This document shows positions 33,962 to 42,943 of a stretch of DNA of 64,000 nt, one piece after another; position 1 is the stretch's first letter, and every line of letters begins with the position of its first letter. The position numbers and the translations under genes were made by a program. The notes beneath the pieces are model-generated. The model had not been told where the DNA came from and ran no database searches. It saw only the letters and a list, made by a program, of their open reading frames with translations. Source of the stretch: CALMKX01 sp036274895 (GTDB taxonomy: Bacteria; Acidobacteriota; Thermoanaerobaculia; Multivoradales; SZUA-115); contig DASUEU010000037.1 of the NCBI GenBank assembly GCA_036274895.1, forward strand, positions 342,921 through 406,920, given 5' to 3'.

Positions 33962-36931
33962 ATGTGCCGTCGATCCGCCCCGCGCCTCTGTCGCTCGCTG
34001 GCCGCCGTGCTGGCTCTGACCGCGATGGCGGCTCCGCGGGCGGCGGCCGAGACGTCGGAACGCGGCTTCCCGCTGGTGCAGGCGATCCAGCCCACGGTGC
34101 CCGAGACCGAGATCCAGAACTTCGACGTCGCGGCCGACCCACGCGGGCTGGTCTACGTGGCGAACCTGGGCGGCCTGCTGGTCTGGGACGGCGCCCGCTG
34201 GCTCGGCCTGCCGATCGGCATCGGGGAGACCGCCTTCTCCGTGCGCACCGACGAACGAGGGCGCGTGGCGGTGGGGGGGGTCGACGAGATCGGCCTGCTC
34301 GAGCCGGGCGCCAACGGCGCCCTGACGTACACGTCCCTGGTGCCGAAGCTGCCGCCGGACGCTCAGCCGCTGGGCCAGATCGGAGGGGTCGAGGCGACCG
34401 CGGAGGGCTTCGTCTTCTTGACCGACAGCCGTCTGCTCCATTGGGACGGCTCGACCCTCGCCACGGTGACCAGCTACTCTCCCGACCGCCCCTTCGAGGG
34501 GCTCTTCCGGGTGGACGACAGCGTGTACTTCTGGGGGGAGGCCGGCCTCTTCCGGCTGGTGGGCCGGCGGCTCGAGATGCTCCCCGGCGGGGAGGTCTTC
34601 CGCAACCGGCGCATCGACTTCCTGCAAGCTGCCGGCGGCGGCCTGCTGGTCTCGGTGCGGGGTGAGGGGCTCTTCCTCTTCGTCGATGGCGTGGCGAGCC
34701 CCTTCGCCCCCGAGGCCTCCCGCTGGGCGCGGGAGAAGCGGCTCTTCTGCGGCGCCCGCCTGCCGGATGGCCGCTGGGTGCTGGGCTCGATCCTCGGGGG
34801 CATCCTGCTGCTCTCGCCGAACGGCACCGTCGATCAAGTGATCGACACCTCCGTGGGCCTGCCGGACGACCTGGTCTATGCCGTGTCCCTCGACCACGAG
34901 GGCTCCCTGTGGCTGGCCTTGAACAACGGCCTCGCCAAGGTCGAGGTGAGCTCGCCGCTGTCGGTGATCGACCGCCGGGCCGGGCTCTCCGGCGCGGTCT
35001 ACCAGGTGATGAGGCATCGCGGCACGCTCTGGGCGGCCGGGGCGGCTGGCCTCTTCGTCATGGAGCCGACTCGCCCTCCTGTCGCCTTCCGACAAGTGCC
35101 GGAAGTTCCGCCTTCGGCGTGGAGCCTGCTCTCGCTGGGCGAGGAACTGCTGATCGGCGCCCTCGATGGTGTTTACCTCCACACGGGGGGCCCGCCGCAG
35201 CGCATCGCGGGGACCGAGGACCAGACCGCCTTCCTCCTCCAGCGCTCGCGCCGGGACCCCGCCCGGGTCTGGGTGGGCACGGACGACGGCCTTTTCGCCC
35301 TCCGTCGCGAGCCGGACGGCTGGCGCTACGAGGGGGTCGTCCCCGGAGCACCGCGCGACCTGCGCACCCTCGAAGAGGGCGAGGGAGGGATGCTCTGGTG
35401 CGGCTCGCAGCTCGACGGCGTCGTGGGGCTCGAGTCACCGGTGCCCGGCGGGCCCGCGGCTCCCCGCCGAGTCGTCGGGGAGCCGGGTGCGGTCTACCTC
35501 TACCGCGTCGCAGACCGGATCGTCGCCGTGCGGGACGACAAGGTGATGCGCCTGGACGAGGAAGGGGCCACGCTGGTCGAGGACGAGGCCCTGGCTCCCC
35601 TCTCCGGACACGGCGATTACACCCTGATCGCCGAGGACGCCCACGGCGACCTCTGGCTGAACACCCGCCCCCCGGCCATCGCCCTCGCGCAGGGAAGGGG
35701 CTGGCGGCCGGAACTGCGCTCCCTCGACGGCCTGCCCCTGCGCTCCTTCGAGTCCGCCTACGCAGAGGCGGACGGCACCGTCTGGTTGGCCGGCGACAAT
35801 GGGCTCTATCGCTGGACGGGCGAGCACGATGCCGAGACGACCGAGCTGCCCGCTCCCCTCGTCGCCCAGATCCGTGTCGGCGGCGACGCGATCTTCCACG
35901 GGCTGGCGCCCGGTGCGGCACCGGGCGCCGTGCGCCTGCCCGCGGACCTGCGGCGCCTGCGCATCGAGCTGGCACCGCGCTCGTTCCGGCCCGGCCTGCG
36001 CTTCCAGACCCGGCTGGATCCCGTGGATACCGACTGGAGCGCACCCACCAGCGAGCCCTTCGCCGAGCTGACCCGCCTGCCGCCGGGGGCCTACACCTTC
36101 CGCGCTCGCACGGTCAGCCCCCTGCCGGAGGTCAGCCCGGAGGCCGAGTGGAGCTTCAGCGTGCGGTCCCCCTGGTACCTGGCGCCGTGGGCCTTGGCCT
36201 TGTGGGCGGGCCTGGGGATCGTGGGGGTGCGGGGCTACAGCCGGCTGCGCCATCGCGCGCTGGCCCAGAGGGCCGAGCAGCTCGAGCGGCGCGTGGCCGA
36301 GCAAACCGAGGAGCTGCGCCGCACCCTCGGCGAGCTGGAGCGAGCCAACGCGCGGCTCCAGGAGCTTTCCCTGAAGGACGACTTGACCGGGGTGGCGAAC
36401 CGTCGCCACCTTCAGCAGGTGCTCGACGAGGAGTGGAGCCGCTGCCGCCGGCACCGGCGACCGATCGCCTTCGTGCTGCTCGACCTCGACCTGTTCAAGC
36501 TGCTGAACGACACCAAGGGGCACCACGAGGGGGACCTCTCCCTGCGTGCCGTGGCCCTGTACCTGGCTCGGCACGTCCAACGCAGCGGCGACCTGGTGGC
36601 GCGCTACGGCGGCGAGGAGTTCTCGGTGCTTCTGCCCGACACCGAGCTCGCCGGAGCCCTGACCGTAGCCGAGGGCCTGCGACGGGGCATCGAGGATCTG
36701 GCCCTACCGCACGAGGCGACCGCCCTGGGCCGGGTGACGGCGAGCTTCGGGGTGGCGGCGATGGTGCCGCTGCCGGGGGTGGGGCCGGAGGTGCTGGTCC
36801 AGGCGGCGGACGCCGCTCTCTACCGGGCCAAGAACCAGGGCCGGAACCGGGTCTGCGCCGCGGGCGAGAAGGAGAGCCTGGCGCCCGAGCCGCCCGACAC
36901 CGCCCCTCCCCCCGAGCCCCTGCCCTCCTGA
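33962..36931 (+). CDS. Propeller-sensor diguanylate cyclase (Reg_prop/Y_Y_Y-GGDEF)
   Basis: A 989-residue membrane sensor that should make cyclic di-GMP. A signal peptide (1-29) leads to an extracytoplasmic region of about 600 residues with W-D-G, G-L-x-x-W and G-S-L-W-L-A-L-N-N-G-L-type units of two-component-regulator propellers. A Y_Y_Y-like domain (650-730) ends P-P-G-A-Y-T-F-R-A-R. A membrane helix is at about 738-757, then a coiled coil, then a GGDEF domain with active site G-G-E-E-F at 883-887. The product-inhibition I-site R-S-G-D is at 874-877, correctly five residues upstream. Output is therefore probably active and feedback-limited. The ligand is unknown. No Shine-Dalgarno; a TAGACT hexamer lies 25 bases before the ATG. 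Confidence 0.92.
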   Translation: MCRRSAPRLCRSLAAVLALTAMAAPRAAAETSERGFPLVQAIQPTVPETEIQNFDVAADPRGLVYVANLGGLLVWDGARWLGLPIGIGETAFSVRTDERGRVAVGGVDEIGLLEPGANGALTYTSLVPKLPPDAQPLGQIGGVEATAEGFVFLTDSRLLHWDGSTLATVTSYSPDRPFEGLFRVDDSVYFWGEAGLFRLVGRRLEMLPGGEVFRNRRIDFLQAAGGGLLVSVRGEGLFLFVDGVASPFAPEASRWAREKRLFCGARLPDGRWVLGSILGGILLLSPNGTVDQVIDTSVGLPDDLVYAVSLDHEGSLWLALNNGLAKVEVSSPLSVIDRRAGLSGAVYQVMRHRGTLWAAGAAGLFVMEPTRPPVAFRQVPEVPPSAWSLLSLGEELLIGALDGVYLHTGGPPQRIAGTEDQTAFLLQRSRRDPARVWVGTDDGLFALRREPDGWRYEGVVPGAPRDLRTLEEGEGGMLWCGSQLDGVVGLESPVPGGPAAPRRVVGEPGAVYLYRVADRIVAVRDDKVMRLDEEGATLVEDEALAPLSGHGDYTLIAEDAHGDLWLNTRPPAIALAQGRGWRPELRSLDGLPLRSFESAYAEADGTVWLAGDNGLYRWTGEHDAETTELPAPLVAQIRVGGDAIFHGLAPGAAPGAVRLPADLRRLRIELAPRSFRPGLRFQTRLDPVDTDWSAPTSEPFAELTRLPPGAYTFRARTVSPLPEVSPEAEWSFSVRSPWYLAPWALALWAGLGIVGVRGYSRLRHRALAQRAEQLERRVAEQTEELRRTLGELERANARLQELSLKDDLTGVANRRHLQQVLDEEWSRCRRHRRPIAFVLLDLDLFKLLNDTKGHHEGDLSLRAVALYLARHVQRSGDLVARYGGEEFSVLLPDTELAGALTVAEGLRRGIEDLALPHEATALGRVTASFGVAAMVPLPGVGPEVLVQAADAALYRAKNQGRNRVCAAGEKESLAPEPPDTAPPPEPLPS

Positions 36932-37006
36932 CCCCCAGCCGTCGCCGGGGCGGCGGTGTTATCTTCGGCGCCGCCCCAACCGCTGGCCCAAAACGGAGGT
37001 GCCCCC

Positions 37007-38089
37007 TTGCGTCGCGCCCCCCTGCCGCTCGCTCTCGCACTCCTCGCCCTCGGCGCCTGCGCCAGCCAGCGCATCGCCCCCACCGCCCTGGTCCCGGGTT
37101 TGCCCGAGGCCGACGAGGTGGCGCTGGGCTGCCCCGCACCGCAAGACTGGCCGTACACCAACCTGGTCTTCGAGGGGGGCGGGGTCAAGGGCCTCGCCTA
37201 CGGCGGCTCCCTCGAAGTGCTCGAACGGCAGCACGTCCTGCCCCGCATCGAGCGCGTGGCCGGCACCTCGGCGGGCTCGATCGCCGCCGCCCTGGTGGCC
37301 CTCGGTTACACCCCGACGGAGATCAAGTCCCTGCTGTTCTCGGTCGACTTCGCGAAGTTCAAGCAAGGTGGCGGTCTGGGCTCGGTGATCCGCCTGTTCC
37401 GCCGCTTCGGCTGGTACAAGGGGGATTACTTCCACGAGTGGATGCGGGCCCGGGTGAAGGAGAAGACCGGCAACCCGGACACCACCTTCCGCCAGCTCCA
37501 CGCCGCGGGCAAGTTCCGCGACCTCTACGTGGTGTCCACGGACCTGTCGCGCAGCGAACCGCGGGTCTTCTCCCACGAACACGGGGAGAATGCCGACGTC
37601 CCGGTGGCCGATGCCGTGCGCATGTCGATGTCGATCCCCCTCTTCTTCGCGTCGGTGAGCTTCGAGAAGGACGTGTGGGTGGACGGCGGCGTGTTCTGGA
37701 ACTACCCGCTCTCGCTCTTCGACACTTCGGGCGGCCCGAACGATGCCACTCTCGGCCTCCACCTCGACAACTGCCGGGACGACGACCCCGACCGGGCGAT
37801 CGACAGCCTGCCCGTCTACTTCCGCTCCCTCTTCTCGGCCCTGCTCGACGTGCAGACCGAGGCCACCCGCGACCGGCCGGAGGACGTGGCCCGCACCGTG
37901 CGCATCGACAACCTGGGCATCGGCACCACCGACTTCGAGCTGACCGACGCCCAGAAGAAGGCCCTGATCCAGCAAGGCCACCTCGCCGTCTGCCGCTACC
38001 TGCGCACCGTGGCCGAAGGCAAGACGCCGACCTGGGGCGAATGCGGCGCCGGAACCGCGCGGCCGGTGTTGAGCGTGCCGCGGAGCTGA
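37007..38089 (+). CDS. Patatin-like phospholipase lipoprotein
   Basis: A protein of about 360 residues. The start is a TTG at 37007, chosen because GGAGG lies seven bases upstream and the resulting N terminus is a clean lipoprotein signal with L-A-L-G-A-C (Cys18). A GTG at 36956 in frame has no Shine-Dalgarno. The patatin fold shows the oxyanion motif G-G-G-V-K-G, nucleophile elbow G-T-S-A-G (Ser88) and D-G-G (Asp226) of the Ser-Asp dyad. It should hydrolyse acyl esters of membrane lipids, anchored in the envelope. Convergent with the TcmP cassette. Confidence 0.88.
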   Translation: MRRAPLPLALALLALGACASQRIAPTALVPGLPEADEVALGCPAPQDWPYTNLVFEGGGVKGLAYGGSLEVLERQHVLPRIERVAGTSAGSIAAALVALGYTPTEIKSLLFSVDFAKFKQGGGLGSVIRLFRRFGWYKGDYFHEWMRARVKEKTGNPDTTFRQLHAAGKFRDLYVVSTDLSRSEPRVFSHEHGENADVPVADAVRMSMSIPLFFASVSFEKDVWVDGGVFWNYPLSLFDTSGGPNDATLGLHLDNCRDDDPDRAIDSLPVYFRSLFSALLDVQTEATRDRPEDVARTVRIDNLGIGTTDFELTDAQKKALIQQGHLAVCRYLRTVAEGKTPTWGECGAGTARPVLSVPRS

Positions 38090-38103
38090 GTCTCTACCGT
38101 CGG

Positions 38104-38817
38104 TCAGGCGAAGACTGGAAGCTCGTTCCAGGTGCGACCTTCCAGCACGCGACCGGCCTTCTTCTTGTTCTTGCCGCCCCACTGCTTGAAGAAGAAGGCC
38201 ACACCGGCCCGACCGCACTGTCGACGGATGTCGACGATCCAACCCTCTTCGACGGGGCGAGCCTGAGGGCCAGACTCACCACCAACGATCACCCAGTCGA
38301 TCCGCTCTAGGTCCAGGCTTGGCAATGGCCCCAGCAGAGGTTCCAGAGAGAGGAACTTCACGCGGGCAGGCGTTCCACGCAGAGCGTCGATACGGTCGGT
38401 ATGGGCCAGGCTTTCCACGCTGACGCCCATCCAGACATTGCCTGGCCATTCCAGGCTGGCAGCCAGCTCCGCCAATCGATCGGCCCTCTTGGTGAGAACC
38501 TGGAACCGGTGCCAGCTCGCGCTCTTCATTACCTCAAACACGCGCCGGATGTACTCTGGCGGGACCTCGTGATGGAACAGATCGCTCATCGAGTTGACAA
38601 AGATCGTCTGCGGCTTCTTCCACTGGAGGGGTAGCTCCAGCATCTGTGGTTGGAGCGTGAGCCGGAAGCCGTTCCGGTAGTTGGGCTGCCCCATCGCCTG
38701 GAGGCGCTCAGCCATCTTCTCCGCGTAACAGAACTTGCATCCCTGGCTCACCTTTGTACACCCGGTGACCGGATTCCAGGTGGCTTCGGTCCACTCGATA
38801 GCTGATTTCAGGGCCAT
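38104..38817 (-). CDS. Phage Gp37/Gp68 family (DUF5131) three-Cys-motif protein
   Basis: A 237-residue protein of the Gp37/Gp68 family (PF07505). The N terminus I-E-W-T-E-A-T-W-N-P-V-T-G-C holds the three-cysteine motif C20, C27, C30 (C-x6-C-x2-C), a probable Fe-S or metal site reminiscent of radical SAM proteins. Downstream blocks F-V-N-S-M-S-D-L-F, L-T-K-R-A-D-R and V-G-G-E-S-G-P are family hallmarks. Biochemical function is unknown. It lies three bases after tcmP, the gene family with which it is characteristically paired. G+C is lower than in the flanking genes, suggesting transfer. No other phage genes are nearby. Confidence 0.88.
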   Translation of the reverse strand: MALKSAIEWTEATWNPVTGCTKVSQGCKFCYAEKMAERLQAMGQPNYRNGFRLTLQPQMLELPLQWKKPQTIFVNSMSDLFHHEVPPEYIRRVFEVMKSASWHRFQVLTKRADRLAELAASLEWPGNVWMGVSVESLAHTDRIDALRGTPARVKFLSLEPLLGPLPSLDLERIDWVIVGGESGPQARPVEEGWIVDIRRQCGRAGVAFFFKQWGGKNKKKAGRVLEGRTWNELPVFA

Positions 38818-38820
38818 GGT

Positions 38821-39732
38821 CTAGACACTGCGGAGGATGTGATTCGCGATCCTGAGCGCGATCTCTCGTGCCTGGATCTTGGGGCTGCTGACAGCGAAGC
38901 AAAAAAGGTACATCGGACAGTTGGCCGAATTGTACAGCACCCTTGGTTGAGGAGCCGCGGCCGGGAATACCGTTGCGAGACGCTCGGCGAAGTACCGACT
39001 GATCCTCTCGAGCCCGGCTTTGACCTTGGTTTCCTCTGAATCTCCAAAGAGGTTGGTCGAGACTCTCTCCTCGTACAGCTCCTGCTCCCACTGGTCGGTG
39101 CCGAGGAGGAGGGTCAAACGCCGACGCCACGCATCTGGCACCTTGCCTGAACGCGGCAGCAGTCTGTTGACGCCGATCCCAAGGGGAAACAGCAGCCACA
39201 GATCTATCGCTCCTGTCTTGGCGATTGCCTCGATAGTCTCCCACTCGACTTGCATGCCATACGGGTCGAGAAACAGCACAGCCCGGTGGTTCTTCCAGTT
39301 CCGATCGCAGAGATCCTGGATGACCGTGTTGGCATCACCCTGGATGATCTGAGTATCGGCCGCAAGGGCCGGGAACTCCTCCTTGAGCTTCCCCAGAGCA
39401 GCGCAGCGGCCGCTGTCTTTCTCGATAAAGATGTACCGGTCAAAGCGCGGCTCGACTCCGAGAGCCATCTTGGCCGACCCATCGAGGAGACCCTGAGACG
39501 TCTCATCGACGAGATCTGGAAACAACAGGCCGACTGTAGCGTCAGAGTCCTTGAGGGTTCGGTAGCCGGTCCCGGCGAAGGCGTCGATGTAGGCCGTCTT
39601 GAAGGGTTGGTTCTTCAAGGCTGTTGAATAGGCCACCAGATATCGCCTCAGGATCTCCAGCTTCTCCGCCGTCCAGTCTCCACCGAAACGATGGAGGGTG
39701 CTGGTTGCGCTCTGTTTGCGCCTCGCGACCAT
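38821..39732 (-). CDS. tcmP: Three-Cys-motif partner protein TcmP
   Basis: A 303-residue protein. The N terminus F-G-G-D-W-T-A-E-K-L-E-I-L-R-R-Y-L and Y-I-D-A-F-A-G-T-G-Y are hallmarks of TcmP proteins. The later blocks V-E-P-R-F-D-R-Y-I-F-I-E, Q-G-D-A-N and L-F-L-D-P-Y-G-M-Q-V-E-W resemble a Rossmann methyltransferase fold, with a D-P-Y-G motif comparable to D/N-P-P-Y. Substrate is unknown. I chose ATG 39732; a GTG at 39747 would add five residues and neither has a Shine-Dalgarno. It is directly upstream of the Gp37/Gp68 gene and divergent from the M20 peptidase gene. Lower G+C than its neighbours. Confidence 0.88.
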   Translation of the reverse strand: MVARRKQSATSTLHRFGGDWTAEKLEILRRYLVAYSTALKNQPFKTAYIDAFAGTGYRTLKDSDATVGLLFPDLVDETSQGLLDGSAKMALGVEPRFDRYIFIEKDSGRCAALGKLKEEFPALAADTQIIQGDANTVIQDLCDRNWKNHRAVLFLDPYGMQVEWETIEAIAKTGAIDLWLLFPLGIGVNRLLPRSGKVPDAWRRRLTLLLGTDQWEQELYEERVSTNLFGDSEETKVKAGLERISRYFAERLATVFPAAAPQPRVLYNSANCPMYLFCFAVSSPKIQAREIALRIANHILRSV

Positions 39733-39803
39733 GGCGGAATGATGCACTCGCAGGGACCAGAAGTCCAGGGGTCCGCTAAACTGCTGGCCCGAAGGAGAAT
39801 CAC

Positions 39804-41345
39804 ATGCCCCGCTTTCTCGCCACCGTTTCGACCTGCGTAGCCCTGCTGCACTGTCTCGCTCCCGTGCGCCCGGCGGCCGCCCAGAGCCCCCTCTCGACCG
39901 AGGCTTTCTATCTCGAGGACTTCAAGTCACGGCCGGCCCGCATCGCCGAGCTGATCGAGCTGCTCTCGATCCCCAACGTCGCCGCCGACACGGCCAACAT
40001 CCGCAAGAACGCCGAGCACCTGCGCGGCCTCCTGGCCAAGCGGGGCTTCACCGCCGAGATCCTCGAGACCGACGGCAATCCCCTGGTGTGGGGGGAGCTG
40101 ATCGTGCCCGGGGCCAAGCGCACCTTGCTGATCTACTGCCACTACGACGGGCAGCCGACCGATCCGAAACGCTGGGCTCAGGGCGACCCGTGGAAGCCGG
40201 TGCTGCTCGCCGGCAGGGTGGAGGACGACGCGCAGCCGGTGACCGACCTCGCCACCCGGCTGACCTTCGGCGACGAGTGGCGCCTCTACGCCCGCTCGGC
40301 CTCGGACGACAAGTCACCGATCCTCGGCCTGCTCGGGGCCATCGACGTGCTGAAGGCGGCCAAGGTGCCGCTGACGGCCAACCTGCGGGTGATCCTCGAT
40401 GGTGAGGAGGAGGCCGGCTCGCCCAGCCTGGTACCGGCCATCACCCGCTACCGCGACAAGCTCGGGGCGGACCTGATGCTGATCCTCGACGGACCCCAGC
40501 ACCCGACCAACAAGCCGACCCTGGTGTTCGGTGCCCGCGGCATCGTCACCGCCACTCTCACCGTCTTCGGCCCGAAGGTCGGCGTGCACAGCGGCAACTA
40601 TGGCAATTGGGTGCCGAACCCGGCCCTGCGCCTGGCCAAGCTCCTGGCGGCGATGAAGGACGACGAGGGCCGGGTGCTCATCCCGGGCTTCTACGACGCG
40701 GTGCCGGCCCTGACCCCGGAGGAGCAGGCGATGCTCGAGGCGGTGCCGGACGACGCCGCCAAGCTGCTCGCGGCGTTCGGCATCGCCGGGCCGGAGCGCC
40801 CGGGGATGCGGCTGCAGGAGGCTTTCCTCGCCCCCACGCTCAACATCCGGGGCCTTGAGAGCGCCTTCGTCGGCGCCGGGGCACGCACCATCATCCCGGA
40901 TCGGGCGGTCGCCGAGCTGGACATCCGCCTGATCGCCGAGACCAAGGCCGACGACCTGACGGCCAAGCTGCGCAAGTTCGTCGCCGATGCCGGCTATCAC
41001 CTGGTCGACGGCGAGCCGGACGACGCCACCCGGGCGCAGCACGCGAAGATCGCCCGGCTGGAGGTCTCCCCGGCCTTCGCCGCCTTCCGCACCTCACCGT
41101 TCCACCCGGAGGCGAAGAAGCTGATCGCCGCCATCGAGGCGGGCTGGGAGGAGCCGCCGATCGTGCTGCGCACGGCCGGGGGGACGGTGCCGATCGCCCC
41201 CTTCATCGAGGCCCTGGGGTTGCCGGCCATCCTGGTGCCGACGGTGAACTTCGACAACCACCAGCACGAGGAGAACGAGAACCTGCGCCTGGGCAATTTC
41301 TTCGACGGGCTGTACGTGATCAGTACAGCGCTGACGCTGGAATAG
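39804..41345 (+). CDS. Secreted M20 family metallopeptidase
   Basis: A 513-residue zinc peptidase with a signal peptide (1-26, ending A-A-A-Q). Metal-site motifs are L-L-I-Y-C-H-Y-D-G-Q-P (His-x-Asp), S-A-S-D-D-K-S (bridging Asp), L-D-G-E-E-E-A-G-S (catalytic Glu pair) and a C-terminal N-F-D-N-H-Q-H-E-E-N-E-N (last His). The dimerisation domain lies between. It probably trims peptides in the periplasm. AAGGAG lies eight bases before the ATG, and a TAAACT hexamer 21 bases before it may be the -10. Its 3' side has an inverted pair of palindromic repeats. Confidence 0.92.
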   Translation: MPRFLATVSTCVALLHCLAPVRPAAAQSPLSTEAFYLEDFKSRPARIAELIELLSIPNVAADTANIRKNAEHLRGLLAKRGFTAEILETDGNPLVWGELIVPGAKRTLLIYCHYDGQPTDPKRWAQGDPWKPVLLAGRVEDDAQPVTDLATRLTFGDEWRLYARSASDDKSPILGLLGAIDVLKAAKVPLTANLRVILDGEEEAGSPSLVPAITRYRDKLGADLMLILDGPQHPTNKPTLVFGARGIVTATLTVFGPKVGVHSGNYGNWVPNPALRLAKLLAAMKDDEGRVLIPGFYDAVPALTPEEQAMLEAVPDDAAKLLAAFGIAGPERPGMRLQEAFLAPTLNIRGLESAFVGAGARTIIPDRAVAELDIRLIAETKADDLTAKLRKFVADAGYHLVDGEPDDATRAQHAKIARLEVSPAFAAFRTSPFHPEAKKLIAAIEAGWEEPPIVLRTAGGTVPIAPFIEALGLPAILVPTVNFDNHQHEENENLRLGNFFDGLYVISTALTLE

Positions 41346-41355
41346 AAAAAACGGG

Positions 41356-41384
41356 ATGGATTCCCGCTTGCGCGGGAATGACGG
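41356..41384. repeat. REP-like palindrome, copy A
   Basis: Arms ATTCCCGC (41360-41367) and GCGGGAAT (41372-41379), four-base loop, followed by GACGG. It starts 11 bases after the M20 peptidase stop. It forms an inverted pair with copy B and matches the copy inside the 11.6 kb amylase gene. Confidence 0.88.
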
Positions 41385-41423
41385 AAGGGGAGCGTGGTCG
41401 GCCGAAGGGGGAGCGTCGTGGTT

Positions 41424-41452
41424 CGTCATCCCCGCGAAAGCGGGAATCCATC
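41424..41452. repeat. REP-like palindrome, copy B (inverted)
   Basis: Reverse-oriented copy of the same element, with arms ATCCCCGC (41428-41435) and GCGGGAAT (41440-41447) around GAAA and one mismatch. It ends 12 bases before the stop of the convergent PQQ-type gene. With copy A it brackets about 40 bases, a REPIN-like arrangement that may also act as a two-way terminator. Confidence 0.88.
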
Positions 41453-41463
41453 TTGGCCTGTTC

Positions 41464-42813
41464 TCATCTTCCTATCGCCCAGAGGTGGTGCTGGGTCTTG
41501 ATCAGCATCAGCCCCTCGGAGATCGCCGGCGTGGTCATCAGAATCTCGCCCAGGGCGTTGGTGGCGAGCAGCTCGTACTTCGCTCCGGCGCGCACCACGA
41601 AGACGTCGCCGTCCTCGCCGGGCAGGTAGATCTTGCCGTCGGCCGCCACCGGCGAACCCGAAAAGCCGCTGCCCCGGTGCGGCAGGCGCTCCCGGTAGAG
41701 CTCGGCACCGGTGGCGAGCTCGTAGCAGTCCAGCACGCCGTCGTTCGACAGTACGTAGAGGTGGGGCCCATAGACCAGCGGCGTCGGCATGTAGGAGCCG
41801 CGGCCGGTCTTGCTCCACAGCACGGATTCGCTCGACGTCTTGCCTTCCGGCAGGGAGAGGTCGCCCCGGGAGCCGGCCTTGACCAGGTAGATCGGCCGGG
41901 TGGGCCGACGGCCGCTCGCCACCACGATGGTGCCCGGGGCGAAGACCGGCGTGGGCGCAGTGATGTTCGAGCTGGGCGCGAGCCCCCAAAGCTCCTTGCC
42001 GTCCGCGGGGTCGTAGGCGCGGATCCTGTTCGGGGCGTTGGTCACCAGCTCGGCGCCGGTCGGGCCTTCGTAGACGTTGGGTGTGGCCCACGAGGGCATC
42101 TCGTCGCGCGCCACCTGCCAGAGGGTCTTGCCGGTGGCGGCGTCGAGGGCGGCCAGGAAGTCCTCTCTCGAGGTGTCCACCTGGACGAAGACCTTGCCCT
42201 GCCAGAGCAGCGGCGAGCTGGCCATGCCCCACTCGTAGCCGGGCACGTTGTAGGCGGAGGTCTCGATGATGCCCAGATCCCGCTGCCAGAGGGGCTTGCC
42301 GTCGAGATCGAAGGCGTAGAGCCCGTCCGAGCCGAAGGAGACCACCACCCGCTCGCCGTCGGTCGCCGGGGTGGCGTTGGCGTAGGTCGATTTGATGTGG
42401 CGACCGGACTTGGGCGCACCCTCGAAGGCCACCCGCTCCCACAGCACCTTGCCGGTCTTCTTGTCCAGGCAGTAGAGCTTGAACTGGTGGGGCACGGTGC
42501 GGTCCGCGGCGGTGTGGCCGGTGCCGTAGAGGCCGGGCACGAACTCGCCGTCGCTCCGGGCGGAGACCGCCGTCGAGACGAAGACCCGGTCGCCCCACAC
42601 CACCGGGCTCGAGTGGGCGAGGCCGGGGATCGGGGTCTTCCACCGGATCCCCACCATGCCCTCGGCCTTCCAGGCGTCGGGGAGGTTTTGCCCGTCGGCG
42701 ACGCCGGAGGCTGCCGGTCCGCGGAACATGGGCCAGTGGGGAGAGGGAGCGCTCGAGGCGCGGACGGCGAGCAGGGTGAGGGCGAGGACGGGCAGGGAGA
42801 TGAGGGTCTTCAT
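41464..42813 (-). CDS. Secreted PQQ-type beta-propeller protein
   Basis: A 449-residue exported protein (signal peptide 1-21). It opens with H-W-P-M-F-R-G-P-A-A-S-G and I-R-W-K-T-P-I-P-G, the start of the outer-membrane-assembly/PQQ-like propeller family. Repeated blade motifs G-K-V-L-W-E-R, G-K-T-L-W-Q-V, G-K-E-L-W-G-L and L-D-C-Y-E-L-A-T-G-A-E follow. Metal or PQQ ligands are not evident, so it is probably a non-enzymatic or uncharacterised propeller. The ATG at 42813 follows GGAGG by seven bases, which decides against an ATG seven codons upstream. Convergent with the M20 peptidase and divergent from the lipoprotein gene. Confidence 0.88.
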   Translation of the reverse strand: MKTLISLPVLALTLLAVRASSAPSPHWPMFRGPAASGVADGQNLPDAWKAEGMVGIRWKTPIPGLAHSSPVVWGDRVFVSTAVSARSDGEFVPGLYGTGHTAADRTVPHQFKLYCLDKKTGKVLWERVAFEGAPKSGRHIKSTYANATPATDGERVVVSFGSDGLYAFDLDGKPLWQRDLGIIETSAYNVPGYEWGMASSPLLWQGKVFVQVDTSREDFLAALDAATGKTLWQVARDEMPSWATPNVYEGPTGAELVTNAPNRIRAYDPADGKELWGLAPSSNITAPTPVFAPGTIVVASGRRPTRPIYLVKAGSRGDLSLPEGKTSSESVLWSKTGRGSYMPTPLVYGPHLYVLSNDGVLDCYELATGAELYRERLPHRGSGFSGSPVAADGKIYLPGEDGDVFVVRAGAKYELLATNALGEILMTTPAISEGLMLIKTQHHLWAIGR

Positions 42814-42943
42814 GGCCGGGCCTCCGACGGTCATCAGATTCGCTCCGCTGGGTGCGGTTGCATACTAGGCCGAACCAGCCCCTCCGTGTCGATGTCCCGG
42901 CAACGGCGCGCAGCGCGTACTCGTTCGGAGGAGGAGAGCCCTG

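Noticed and set aside
34909..38310. Very long open frame (over 1100 codons) running across the propeller-GGDEF and patatin genes in another frame.
   Set aside because: It is arginine, proline and glycine rich, has no domain pattern, and overlaps two genes with intact catalytic motifs. High G+C DNA has few stop codons, which explains it.
38104..39732. Prophage remnant, because of the Gp37/Gp68 name.
   Set aside because: No integrase, terminase, capsid, tail, lysis or attachment-site signal adjoins the pair. The family name reflects its first discovery in phages.
41356..41500. Short protein starting M-D-S-R-L-R-G-N-D-G.
   Set aside because: This is the translation of a REP-like palindrome and is a well-known false gene call.
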